Shown one piece after another: positions 1 through 6,978 of a stretch of 11,169 bases of DNA (positions are counted from its first letter, which is position 1; every line of letters starts with the position of its first letter). Source of the stretch: Lachnoclostridium sp. UBA7482. Lineage in GTDB: Bacteria > Bacillota > Clostridia > Lachnospirales > Lachnospiraceae. The stretch lies in the NCBI GenBank assembly GCA_002479645.1, contig DLOO01000071.1, positions 27,608 to 38,776 on the forward strand, in the 5' to 3' direction. Position numbers and translations under genes: made by a program. Under the pieces are notes generated by a model, which saw only the letters and a list, made by a program, of their open reading frames with translations, ran no database searches and was not told the DNA's origin.

Positions 1-563
1 TCAAGCATCCGAAAATGCTCCTCCTCCCGCTCTTCCTTGCGCCGCATCAGATATTCCACTTCCCGCACAACCGAATCCGAAACGGAATAGTTAATCCGCT
101 GGCTCAGCTCTACGTTATTTTTCTGCAGCGCCTCTGAAACCACATCTGCAAGCACACTCTTGAACTGCTCAAGCTTGCTTTCCGGCTCTCCCGCCACGAC
201 CTGCGAATTCTCCGGCTTTTTCTTCACCAGCGCCCCCTGGTCAAAGCGAAATGCGTCGTTCAGGCTGTTGATTCCCATTGCAACATCCAGCTTGTCCCGC
301 AGTTCCAGAAGCTGGTCAGCCGGCATTTCCTCCACCCGCTTGATATCATTGATAATCAGCTTAATTGCACCGAGACGAAATCCCTTCTGCCGAAGCTTCT
401 GCACAGACCGAAGCAGCTCCAGTTCCTGTTTTCCGTAATAACGGAACCCCCGTTCGTTTCTGGGTATATCAAGGGCCAGTTCCTCTTCCCAGTGATGAAT
501 CAGATGAGGCTCCAGATTCAGTTTTTTTGCAACATCTGCAATCGAATAATGTTTCTCTCCCAT
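1..563 (-). CDS. MerR-family transcriptional regulator (3' end outside window)
   Basis: The reading frame starts at ATG 563 and runs off the left edge with no stop (at least 187 residues). The N-terminus has the MerR winged-helix pattern: a helix-turn-helix at about residues 6-25 (SIADVAKKLNLEPHLIHHWE), then the wing RNERGFRYYGKQELE (about 35-49) and a helix LLRSVQKLRQKGFRLGAIK. This DNA-binding half is clear. The rest is charged and helical, ending in a run rich in Arg and Glu (about 170-187), with no recognisable effector domain and no metal-binding cysteine cluster. The ligand is unknown. It lies 117 bp downstream of the GH31 gene on the same strand, so co-transcription and sugar-related regulation are possible but unproven. 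The only Shine-Dalgarno (AAGGAGG, 580-586) is an unusually long 16 nt from the ATG. No other in-frame start lies between them. Confidence 0.85.
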   Translation of the reverse strand, partial: MGEKHYSIADVAKKLNLEPHLIHHWEEELALDIPRNERGFRYYGKQELELLRSVQKLRQKGFRLGAIKLIINDIKRVEEMPADQLLELRDKLDVAMGINSLNDAFRFDQGALVKKKPENSQVVAGEPESKLEQFKSVLADVVSEALQKNNVELSQRINYSVSDSVVREVEYLMRRKEEREEEHFRML

Positions 564-680
564 ATTTGGCTTGTAATTACCTCCTTGTTTAATTACCAAT
601 ATTTTACAATCTTAGAAACAAGCAGGCAATAAAACAGAACCAAAAAGAACAACAACCGTGTGCCGGAATTCTACCGGATT

Positions 681-2720
681 TTACAGAATTCTCTCAAATA
701 CCGGCATGTATTCTATCGGTGCGGCAACCTTCACAACCTGTCCGCCGTCATAAACCGTACCGTCGCCGGTAAGCTTCCATTGACCGGCAGGAAGATACAC
801 TTCTCTTTCAAACTGGTTTAATTTGAAAATCGGAGCTACCAGATACTTTGCGCCAAACATATACTGATCCTGAAGTTCCCAGCACTTTGCATCCTCCGGG
901 AATTCATAGAACATCGTACGAATCAGCGGCGAGCCGTTCTCCGCAGCCTCATCATACAGGCTCTTAATATAATCCTTCATGGCAAAACGAATATCCAGAT
1001 AATCTCTCATAATCTTGAAGTTGTCTTCGCCGTATGCCCAGATTTCCGTCGGCTGACCGGTATGCAAATATCCGCCGCCAAAGGAGCGGTTATCCAGTGC
1101 CGGAATATTGAACGGGCCACGGTCGCCGTGCATACGAAGCACTGCCGAATATACCGCAAACTGATACCAGCGGATCAAGAGCTGTCTAAAATCGGGATCA
1201 TTTACATCATCGGTCATGAACCCGCCGATATCGGTAGTCCACCATGCAATTCCCGCCATACCCATATTCAATCCGCACTGAACCTGATCATAAAATGCTT
1301 CAAAGGTCGAAGGTACGTCTCCGGACCACACGACATTGCCGTACTTCTGACTGCCTGCCCATGCACTTCTGAGAAGGTTCACAACCGGCCGGTCGGAAAG
1401 CTTGCTCATCTCATCGTAGTAAGCACGGCTGTACATCTGAGGATACATATTGCTTACCTGCAATGCCGGAGCATCATAGTAACGATAGTGGTCGAAATCA
1501 TATACGCCGTAATCCGGTTCGGAGTTATCCAGCCAGAAAGCGTCTACCCCCAAATCATAATAATTCTTCTTGCAGATTTCCCATACATACTTTCTTGTTG
1601 CCGGGTTAAATGCGTCGATCTCAACGCAGTCGCCCTGGAAATCGTAGGTCTGTGCAGCGCCGCGCTCGGTCTTAATCAGCATTCCATGCTCAAGCATATT
1701 CCAGAAATTCTCCGAACGTCGGTCAACAGAAGGCCAAACAGATACAATAACCTTAATCCCCATCTCATGCAGTTCATCAATCATTGCCTTCGGATTCGGC
1801 CAGTACATATCATCGAACTTCCAGTCACCCTGAACCGGCCAATGGAAAAAGTCGATAACAATCTGATCGAGCTTAATGCCCATGTCTGCATACTTGTGTG
1901 CGACCTCAAGCACCTCCTCCGGAGTACGGTAACGAAGCTTGCACTGCCACAAGCCCATCAAATCCTCCGGGAACTTCGAGGAATGACCGGTTGCATCCAC
2001 ATAGTTGGAAAGGATTGCCTTCGGCGTATCGTCTGCCGTAATCCAGTAATCCATGTCCTTGGTAGAACGTGCAATCCACTCAGTATAGTTGCGTCCGAAG
2101 GTAACCTGTCCAACGGCAGGATTGTTCCACAACATACCATAGCCGAGACTGGAGGTGTAGAACGGAACGGAAACCTGAGAATTGCGCTGTGCCAGCTCCA
2201 AGATGCTTCCCTTCAAATCCATATAGGGCTGCTGGTACTGCCCCATACCGAAAATCTTTTCGCCCTCGTTGCTTTCAAACTTCAAATTCAGGGAATAATC
2301 ACAACCGCCGATAATTCCCTTCCATTCACGGTTAATTACCTTCGTACAGCGGCTTTCCTTGGAAATTGTTCCGCCGTAAGAACGGAAATACTCACGGAGA
2401 ATCAGCTTCTCCTCCCCATTGTCAATCTTGAAGAAAGAGAGAATACCGGCATGATTTACATGAACCTTAATCTTTCCGTTGGTAACGGTTGCTACCTGTC
2501 TTGGTGCAAAATACCCATCCCCCATGTAGCATGTTTCTTCGTAAATCTTAACTTCTCCGATGTTCTTCTCTACCTCCTCTGTCAAAGCCCATGCCTTGTC
2601 GGTAAACGTCGGGAACATCGTTGCCCGAACACGGAGTGCATTTTTTCCCCACGGCTCAATTCGGAGCGTCTCCCCCTGATGCTTCACCACCAGGGAATAC
2701 TCGTCCTTAACAAATAACAT
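681..2720 (-). CDS. Glycoside hydrolase family 31 (alpha-xylosidase/alpha-glucosidase type)
   Basis: A 679-residue enzyme that hydrolyses terminal alpha-linked sugars with retention of configuration. It has no signal peptide, so it is probably cytoplasmic and acts on imported oligosaccharides. Domain order fits GH31: N-terminal beta-sandwich (about 1-240), TIM barrel (about 250-565) and C-terminal beta domains (about 580-679). The catalytic nucleophile is D398 in FWLDNSEPD and the acid/base is D468 in VVWSGD, by family analogy. The WLDxSEP form resembles XylS-type alpha-xylosidases and relatives more than the classical WxDMNE alpha-glucosidases. Substrate (isoprimeverose-like xylosides, or alpha-glucosides) cannot be decided here. 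The start is supported by AGGAGG 9 nt upstream of ATG 2720. No carbohydrate transporter is in the window. Base composition is higher in GC than the genes to its right. Confidence 0.93.
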   Translation of the reverse strand: MLFVKDEYSLVVKHQGETLRIEPWGKNALRVRATMFPTFTDKAWALTEEVEKNIGEVKIYEETCYMGDGYFAPRQVATVTNGKIKVHVNHAGILSFFKIDNGEEKLILREYFRSYGGTISKESRCTKVINREWKGIIGGCDYSLNLKFESNEGEKIFGMGQYQQPYMDLKGSILELAQRNSQVSVPFYTSSLGYGMLWNNPAVGQVTFGRNYTEWIARSTKDMDYWITADDTPKAILSNYVDATGHSSKFPEDLMGLWQCKLRYRTPEEVLEVAHKYADMGIKLDQIVIDFFHWPVQGDWKFDDMYWPNPKAMIDELHEMGIKVIVSVWPSVDRRSENFWNMLEHGMLIKTERGAAQTYDFQGDCVEIDAFNPATRKYVWEICKKNYYDLGVDAFWLDNSEPDYGVYDFDHYRYYDAPALQVSNMYPQMYSRAYYDEMSKLSDRPVVNLLRSAWAGSQKYGNVVWSGDVPSTFEAFYDQVQCGLNMGMAGIAWWTTDIGGFMTDDVNDPDFRQLLIRWYQFAVYSAVLRMHGDRGPFNIPALDNRSFGGGYLHTGQPTEIWAYGEDNFKIMRDYLDIRFAMKDYIKSLYDEAAENGSPLIRTMFYEFPEDAKCWELQDQYMFGAKYLVAPIFKLNQFEREVYLPAGQWKLTGDGTVYDGGQVVKVAAPIEYMPVFERIL

Positions 2721-2892
2721 TTATACGTACCTCCTATCCTATTATCTTTTTGTTTCGATACATTACAGAATTAAATATATTCCCTTTTTAGCATAAAATC
2801 TATCGTTATTATCTTCTACAATAATACAATTTTAATATCTTTTGCTTTCGACCGGCATCCCCCGGAAGGACGTATTTCACTTTCTCTAAAAT
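2721..2892. other. AT-rich intergenic region upstream of the GH31 gene
   Basis: 172 bp between the GNAT stop and the GH31 start. It must contain any dedicated GH31 promoter, but I could not find a convincing -35/-10 pair with 16-18 bp spacing, nor a clear catabolite-responsive element. No hairpin with a T-run follows the GNAT gene, so read-through from GNAT into GH31 is possible. A CCGG-based dyad near 2851-2865 is too short to call a terminator. One copy of a 15-bp direct repeat lies at 2866-2880. Confidence 0.5.
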
Positions 2893-3375
2893 TTATTCTT
2901 CCACATAACTTTCCATGTGTCTTCTGAAAGTCTTTAAGCCTACACTTTCATAAAATGCCAACGCACCTTCATTGAATTCCCACATATCAAGTTCTAGTCT
3001 ATTAAAGCCACGCTTTTTTGCATCTTCTTTGGCAAAATCAATTATGGCAGTAGCAATGCCTTTCCGCCTATGATTTTCATCTACCCCAAACTCCTCTATA
3101 TGGAAATATCTCCGCTCCTTATTATAAGGAGATTCCGGTTTCACTATATACTGAACCACAGCAAATCCAACGATTTCATCCTCCATAGCGGCAACAATAA
3201 CCCCACTGTTTTCCTCGTCAAATCTTGTATATATAAAAGGCTCTATGAACTGCCATCCATCTTCACGAAATATATCCGATCGTCCCTTAACATGAACATC
3301 ATTGACCTGTTTGCGGATTTTATTTACCGACTCAAGTTCTTCTCTTTTTGCATATCTTACAATTAAATTTTCCAT
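2893..3375 (-). CDS. GNAT-family N-acetyltransferase
   Basis: A 160-residue protein of typical single-domain GNAT length, predicted to transfer an acetyl group from acetyl-CoA to an amine. The acetyl-CoA-binding motif A is plain: FGVDENHRRKGIATAIIDFA (about 96-115), with the R-R-K-G-I-A pyrophosphate loop at 103-108. Motif B follows as ALAFYESVGLKTF (138-150). The N-terminal beta-alpha unit (RYAKREELESVNKIRKQ) also fits. The substrate cannot be inferred: such proteins acetylate antibiotics, polyamines, peptides or protein N-termini. ATG 3375 has GGAGGAG about 5 nt upstream. It lies 36 bp downstream of the 193-residue hypothetical gene on the same strand, so the two probably share a transcript. 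Confidence 0.92.
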   Translation of the reverse strand: MENLIVRYAKREELESVNKIRKQVNDVHVKGRSDIFREDGWQFIEPFIYTRFDEENSGVIVAAMEDEIVGFAVVQYIVKPESPYNKERRYFHIEEFGVDENHRRKGIATAIIDFAKEDAKKRGFNRLELDMWEFNEGALAFYESVGLKTFRRHMESYVEE

Positions 3376-3411
3376 ATCTGCTCCTCCAATTAACCTTCAA
3401 AGATTCTTGTT

Positions 3412-3993
3412 CTATAACAACTCAAAATTTATTTTGGGTGCAAAACATTCCCGAAACAGTTTTCTTCCAACATAAGCATTAAACTTTCGATATCGGCTTC
3501 TGTAATACTCATTCCAATAGCTGACCATTCTTTGATATGCACGTTTTAACAGCTTAGGATTATTAAGGCAAAATACCTGCATCGAAGTATTATCTTTATT
3601 TTTTAATGAATCATATATTAGTTCAATTATTTCTACAACATATTCTGATGATATTTTTAATATATAGGGCATACACCACTCAGGTATCTTCGTATTCAGT
3701 AAATTAATCAGATGTTTTTCCCGAATATGTCCGTCACAGCTTCTCGTGAATATACAATCATATATCATTTTTTCAATATTTGTTAATTTTTCATATACTG
3801 AGTCATCATCAACAAAATATATTCTGTATGGAAACTTAATTTTTGTTCCGTCTGATAACAAATAGTATTCGTTTTCAGAATTATATCCGTCCTGAACACC
3901 TACCGCAACATTGTTGATTGTTTTGACGCATATAACAGCAATGACGTTTTGGTACTCTTTTTTTATGTGATAGGGGAATCCATCAACAAACAT
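3412..3993 (-). CDS. Hypothetical protein, 193 residues, family not recognised
   Basis: I do not recognise a family. The frame is open from 4143, but I chose ATG 3993 because GGAGGTG sits 6 nt before it, while the upstream part has no equally good site. ATG 4101 preceded by AAGGA at 8 nt is the main alternative and would give 229 residues. The protein starts MFVDGFPYHIKKEYQNVIAV, has a beta-rich N-terminal half and a helical C-terminal half with NIEKMIYDCIF (about 95-105), HIREKHLINLL and a very basic, aromatic region (YWNEYYRSRYRKFNAYVGRK). No signal peptide, clear membrane segment or catalytic signature is visible. It is strikingly AT-rich compared with GH31 or DnaB, which suggests acquired DNA. 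The downstream GNAT gene probably belongs to the same transcript. Confidence 0.75.
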   Translation of the reverse strand: MFVDGFPYHIKKEYQNVIAVICVKTINNVAVGVQDGYNSENEYYLLSDGTKIKFPYRIYFVDDDSVYEKLTNIEKMIYDCIFTRSCDGHIREKHLINLLNTKIPEWCMPYILKISSEYVVEIIELIYDSLKNKDNTSMQVFCLNNPKLLKRAYQRMVSYWNEYYRSRYRKFNAYVGRKLFRECFAPKINFELL

Positions 3994-4010
3994 ATTAAAC
4001 ACCTCCATTT

Positions 4011-4052
4011 CTACAAATACCGATTGGATTTTCTTATGATTGATTTTAGCAT
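4011..4052 (-). CDS. Possible 13-residue leader peptide upstream of the 193-residue gene
   Basis: The frame reads MLKSIIRKSNRYL then TAG. It has a good ribosome binding site, GGAGG (4058-4062), 5 nt before the ATG. The stop is 17 nt from the ATG of the 193-residue protein, and the GGAGGTG of that gene follows at once, an arrangement that would allow coupled translation. The peptide is basic, with five Lys/Arg in 13. The same frame is open upstream to an ATG at 4094 (27 residues), without a good ribosome binding site. A short ORF like this can arise by chance, so this remains a candidate. Confidence 0.3.
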   Translation of the reverse strand: MLKSIIRKSNRYL

Positions 4053-4151
4053 AACGACCTCCGCATTTCCACATTTTTCTGCGGTTTTTGCCATGTACCA
4101 TAGAGTACGTCCTTCTTCGGCAAAACAACAATATCACACGCATTTTTTACT

Positions 4152-4259
4152 TTATCTCGTTACCGGCATATATGCGTAGCCGGTCTTATGTTCAGATGAA
4201 TCAAACACTTCCAATTCCTGCGCTCCGTTATCAGCCATTCTAAAACCATTTGCCGGCAT
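4152..4259 (-). CDS. Possible 35-residue small protein or gene remnant
   Basis: An open frame from ATG 4259 (35 residues) or ATG 4238 (28 residues) to TAA. The shorter form begins MADNGAQELEVFD and ends KTGYAYMPVTR. The composition (acidic, balanced, no low complexity) looks more protein-like than random AT-rich DNA. No good Shine-Dalgarno precedes either ATG, so it may be a small protein, a degraded gene end or chance. It lies on the same strand as the 193-residue gene and about 160 bp upstream of it. An ACCGGC/GCCGGT dyad (4162-4184) falls inside it. Confidence 0.25.
   Translation of the reverse strand: MPANGFRMADNGAQELEVFDSSEHKTGYAYMPVTR
4162..4184. repeat. Inverted repeat ACCGGC-N11-GCCGGT
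   Basis: A perfect 6-bp GC-rich dyad in an AT-rich intergenic region. Its loop overlaps a second palindrome, GCATATATGC. No T-run follows on either strand at terminator distance, so it is more likely an operator-like site or part of the small reading frame than a terminator. Confidence 0.35.
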
Positions 4260-4284
4260 TTTTCCCAAAAAATTCCAAAAAATA

Positions 4285-4313
4285 TCGACAAACAATACAG
4301 ATTATATTATAAT
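4285..4313 (+). promoter_or_regulatory. Sigma-A promoter of the M23/lipoprotein operon
   Basis: The -35 hexamer TCGACA (4285-4290, one mismatch to TTGACA) and a perfect -10 TATAAT (4308-4313) are separated by exactly 17 bp. The start of transcription would be near 4320, only a few bases before the ribosome binding site GGGGAGGAG (4322-4330), so the leader is very short. It is the best-matching promoter in the window and suggests strong or constitutive expression. Confidence 0.8.
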
Positions 4314-4334
4314 AAATACGGGGGGAGGAGTGTT

Positions 4335-5504
4335 ATGAAGAAAATAAAGCTTGATGTTATTGATTTTATCTCTTTGGTACGAAAAAAAATAACCATTATA
4401 AAATATATCTTGTTAGTGAGTATTTTTTTATTTACTTTGATTTCCGTATCATATGCATCAGATGAGGAATTGGAAGCGAACCTTGTAGTTCCTGCACCGA
4501 CGGTAGATGGAATCTCAAAAACCATCCAATCAGCGGAACCTGGTGGTGGAGCCTATACGGTAGATGTTACTCTTGGCTCCTCACTAAGGTGGACTGCATC
4601 AACAAACGTCAGTTGGATAACGCTTTCAACAACAGTCGGAACAGAATCTATGACAGTCCGTTTTAACGTTGCCGCTAACAATGATGATGTCGCCGGAAGA
4701 AGAGGGGAAATCACTTTTGTAATGAGTGGAAAATCATACAAATTGGCAGTTCTCCAGAAACGTTTGGTGGTTTGGCCGGTTGGGACTTATAACCGCGCCA
4801 CAGGCATCCATACGGCAACGGAGCCGTCGGGCGATGAGTTGGGCGACCTGCTAAGCCCTAGCAAGGGAACTGTTGTCACAGGGGTTGGAGACATAACCTC
4901 GTTTTACGGAGCCAGAGTTACCTCTACGAATTCACGCTACAAGCGTCATTGGGCTATTGATATTGATGTAGGCACTTCCACAAATATTAAGGCAATGGCG
5001 GCGATGAGTGGTACGGTTTCGGAAGTTGGACTTCATCCGGACTGGGGTAATTATGTAATAATAGAGCATAAGGTTGGAAAGACTGAATTAAGAACCAAGT
5101 ATTTCCATTTGAAAAGTTATAGTGTGAGTAAAGGAAACAAGGTTAATGCAGGTACACAGATTGGAATTGTAGGAGGAACCGGAACTGCAAATGGGGATTT
5201 ACACCTGCACTTTGATTTGCAAAAAAAGGTCGATAAAGCCTTTTATTCCGTTAATTCTGTTCCCTATTATCATGGTTCGGATGATAGAGGAGTTACAAAG
5301 TCTGCATATAACGCGAGTGGATTAAAGGTTTGGTCCAATAATCCATTGTATGTCGTAGGCAGTGATGGGAAGTGGAAGCCTAACCCCAGTTGTAATTTGT
5401 CCTATTCAGCAGTAGCCGGTAGCGGAGACTTTTATAAATTGTATATGAACGCACATCGTCGCGAAAACGTTATAGAAATTGCAAAACAGGAGGTAGAACA
5501 ATGA
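4335..5504 (+). CDS. Secreted BACON-domain M23 metallopeptidase
   Basis: A 389-residue exported zinc endopeptidase predicted to cut peptidoglycan cross-bridges or stem peptides. A hydrophobic segment (about 21-41) follows an unusually long basic N-terminal region. VSYA|SDEE is a plausible signal-peptidase site after residue 41, otherwise it stays anchored. Residues about 60-142 look like a BACON-type Ig fold (LRWTASTNVSWITLS... AGRRGEITF). The M23/LytM domain (about 180-300) has the zinc ligands H205 and D209 (RHWAIDID) and H292 (HLHFDL), plus the catalytic histidines H258 (YFHL) and H290, so it should be active. The usual HxGxD is HWAID here, with Ala for Gly. About 90 further residues of no recognised domain follow. 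GGAGG precedes ATG 4335. The stop overlaps the next start (ATGA), so the two genes are translationally coupled. Confidence 0.9.
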   Translation: MKKIKLDVIDFISLVRKKITIIKYILLVSIFLFTLISVSYASDEELEANLVVPAPTVDGISKTIQSAEPGGGAYTVDVTLGSSLRWTASTNVSWITLSTTVGTESMTVRFNVAANNDDVAGRRGEITFVMSGKSYKLAVLQKRLVVWPVGTYNRATGIHTATEPSGDELGDLLSPSKGTVVTGVGDITSFYGARVTSTNSRYKRHWAIDIDVGTSTNIKAMAAMSGTVSEVGLHPDWGNYVIIEHKVGKTELRTKYFHLKSYSVSKGNKVNAGTQIGIVGGTGTANGDLHLHFDLQKKVDKAFYSVNSVPYYHGSDDRGVTKSAYNASGLKVWSNNPLYVVGSDGKWKPNPSCNLSYSAVAGSGDFYKLYMNAHRRENVIEIAKQEVEQ

Positions 5505-6898
5505 AAAAGACAGCGATGGGGATGATTTCTTTTCTGATTATGTTGCTGCTTATTGGCTGCGCAGAAGAGGACGCGAGACCGCGTCCGACCGTGCCGGTAT
5601 CGGCGACGTCTGCATCGATCCCAACGGATGCGCCGACGCCAACACCGACAGCGACCCTGACACCAACGCCGACACCGCCGCCGACAGCGACTCTGACACC
5701 AACACCGACACCGCCGCAGGGAGAGGCAATACCTCTGACGTCGGTAATGAGTAATTATTATCGTATCCTGAAAACGACAGGGTACTCGTCTGTAACGCTG
5801 CAGGGGGAGCAGCGCAAGTATGAAAGAAAATACAATTCCGACGGACAGCTACTTGAGGAACGCAGCTACGAGAATGATGCGTTAATCAGCATTCAGAAAA
5901 ATGAGTATTATGACAACGGAGTCAAATCCCTTGATTCCTATGAACGTGTTTCCGGAGAGTATGCACATACCTCTTCTAGGTATTATAATCGGGATGGTCT
6001 TGTTGTACTTAGTGTTTATGAGAGCGAGGACTATTATTTGGAAACGGAATATATTTTGGATGAACAGGGCAGATATCGTGAGGTTACTTGCAAGGAAGGG
6101 AAAAACGGAAAGAAATATCGGCAAGAGGAGTACATATACGAAAATAATAAGACAACACTTTTGTATTATTCCGGCAAAAATGGCGTGGTGGATGGAAAAC
6201 GTATCTGGATTTATGATGATATGGGGCGCCTGTTAAGTGAAAAGTTATATGACGAGAAAGGAACCTATTTACATGAAGGGAATGACTATAGCTATGAGGG
6301 AGATTACCTCGTATATTGGTGCTGTGCCGGCGGAGATGAAGGTTTTACGCAGTATTATAAGTATGACGGGGAAGGAAAACTGATACAGTGCCATGATGGT
6401 TCCATTGATCACGGTTATTACACATATGAGTATGAAGGGAATCAGCTTGTGAGACTGACATACGAAGATGTGGCAGACAAACTACTGGTCTATACCTGGA
6501 AGGATGGTAAGCGGATCGAGTACATGCTAGATAAGGAGTCGAATGTAGAGACGAAACAGGTTTATCTTGTGGGTACGGAACCCTATGTAAAGCTTAACGG
6601 CAATAAAAATGTGGTAATGGATAAGGGCTTTTTAATAGAAACTTCCTCAGGAATCCGGGGAACCGATACACCGGACATTCATTATGAAAGCGAGTGGGAT
6701 CCTTATCAGACTACGCTGACTGTGAATGAGTATACGAGTCCGAAGGACGCGAAAAATCCGATCGCTTTTTATATAAGTACCGTATATACCTTTGATGCAT
6801 CGGGGTATTTGTTAAAGGTTCAGGTTCTGTGGAAAAATGAATATAGAATTAAGGAGACATGGGAGACGACAACCTACCAGTGGGATATTGAAGCATAA
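5501..6898 (+). CDS. Surface lipoprotein with Thr-Pro stalk and YD-like repeats
   Basis: A 465-residue predicted lipoprotein. The signal peptide ends in the lipobox LIGC, so C20 should be lipidated and the protein held on the outer face of the membrane. Residues about 42-72 are a Thr-Pro-rich linker of the wall-spanning kind, containing two tandem copies of PTATLTPTPTPP. The rest is rich in Tyr, Asp and Gly with degenerate YD-type repeats: YNSDGQLLEE (111-120), YYNRDGLVV (161-169), IYDDMGRLL (237-245), KYDGEGKLIQ (287-296) and TFDASGYLLK (430-439). These probably form a beta-hairpin solenoid for binding. No RHS core-cleavage site or toxin domain is evident, and no enzyme motif was seen. AGGAGG (5488-5493) lies 7 nt before the ATG, within the 3' end of the M23 gene, which it overlaps by 4 nt. 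Its partner may be the M23 enzyme or the wall. Confidence 0.85.
   Translation: MKKTAMGMISFLIMLLLIGCAEEDARPRPTVPVSATSASIPTDAPTPTPTATLTPTPTPPPTATLTPTPTPPQGEAIPLTSVMSNYYRILKTTGYSSVTLQGEQRKYERKYNSDGQLLEERSYENDALISIQKNEYYDNGVKSLDSYERVSGEYAHTSSRYYNRDGLVVLSVYESEDYYLETEYILDEQGRYREVTCKEGKNGKKYRQEEYIYENNKTTLLYYSGKNGVVDGKRIWIYDDMGRLLSEKLYDEKGTYLHEGNDYSYEGDYLVYWCCAGGDEGFTQYYKYDGEGKLIQCHDGSIDHGYYTYEYEGNQLVRLTYEDVADKLLVYTWKDGKRIEYMLDKESNVETKQVYLVGTEPYVKLNGNKNVVMDKGFLIETSSGIRGTDTPDIHYESEWDPYQTTLTVNEYTSPKDAKNPIAFYISTVYTFDASGYLLKVQVLWKNEYRIKETWETTTYQWDIEA
5645..5716 (+). repeat. Two tandem 36-bp repeats in the Thr-Pro linker
   Basis: Copies at 5645-5680 and 5681-5716 differ at two bases and each encodes PTATLTPTPTPP. 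They lie in frame in the lipoprotein stalk, so copy-number change would lengthen or shorten the stalk without a frameshift. Confidence 0.9.
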
Positions 6899-6907
6899 AA
6901 GTATAGT

Positions 6908-6952
6908 CATGAGCACACTATGTAACTTGGTGTGCTCATGCCTATTATTTTT
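6908..6952 (+). terminator. Rho-independent terminator of the M23/lipoprotein operon
   Basis: A perfect 11-bp inverted repeat, CATGAGCACAC (6908-6918) and GTGTGCTCATG (6930-6940), with an 11-nt loop, is followed by a T-rich tract (to 6952). It begins 10 nt after the lipoprotein stop. The opposite strand also has a shorter T-rich stretch after the stem, so it may terminate the convergent kinase operon as well. Confidence 0.9.
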
Positions 6953-6978
6953 CCGAAAGAAAAGATAAAGGACGTATT

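Noticed and set aside
160..592. Two overlapping plus-strand frames of 92 and 75 codons
   Set aside because: They are shadows of the MerR gene; the first is a low-complexity Ser/Arg sequence.
660..700. CCGG-based dyads downstream of the GH31 stop as a terminator
   Set aside because: The stems are only 4 bp with mismatches outside them; the following T-rich stretch is not placed right after a stem.
1062..2717. 551-codon open frame on the plus strand
   Set aside because: It is the exact antisense of the GH31 gene, has no ribosome binding site at its ATG and its translation shows no domain. GH31 on the other strand has intact catalytic motifs.
2851..2880. Dyad CCGG-N6-CCGG after the GNAT gene as a terminator
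   Set aside because: Short stem, and A-rich rather than T-rich sequence follows on the minus strand.
3070..4179. Plus-strand frames of 98 and 76 codons opposite the GNAT and 193-residue genes
   Set aside because: Hydrophobic, Phe/Ile-rich antisense translations of AT-rich coding DNA without ribosome binding sites.
5645..5716. Tandem 36-bp repeats as a CRISPR array
   Set aside because: Only two directly adjoining copies without spacers, in frame in a Thr-Pro linker.
5882..6236. Minus-strand 80-codon and plus-strand 111-codon frames inside the lipoprotein gene
   Set aside because: Other-frame shadows of the lipoprotein, which has a lipobox, a ribosome binding site and continuous repeats.
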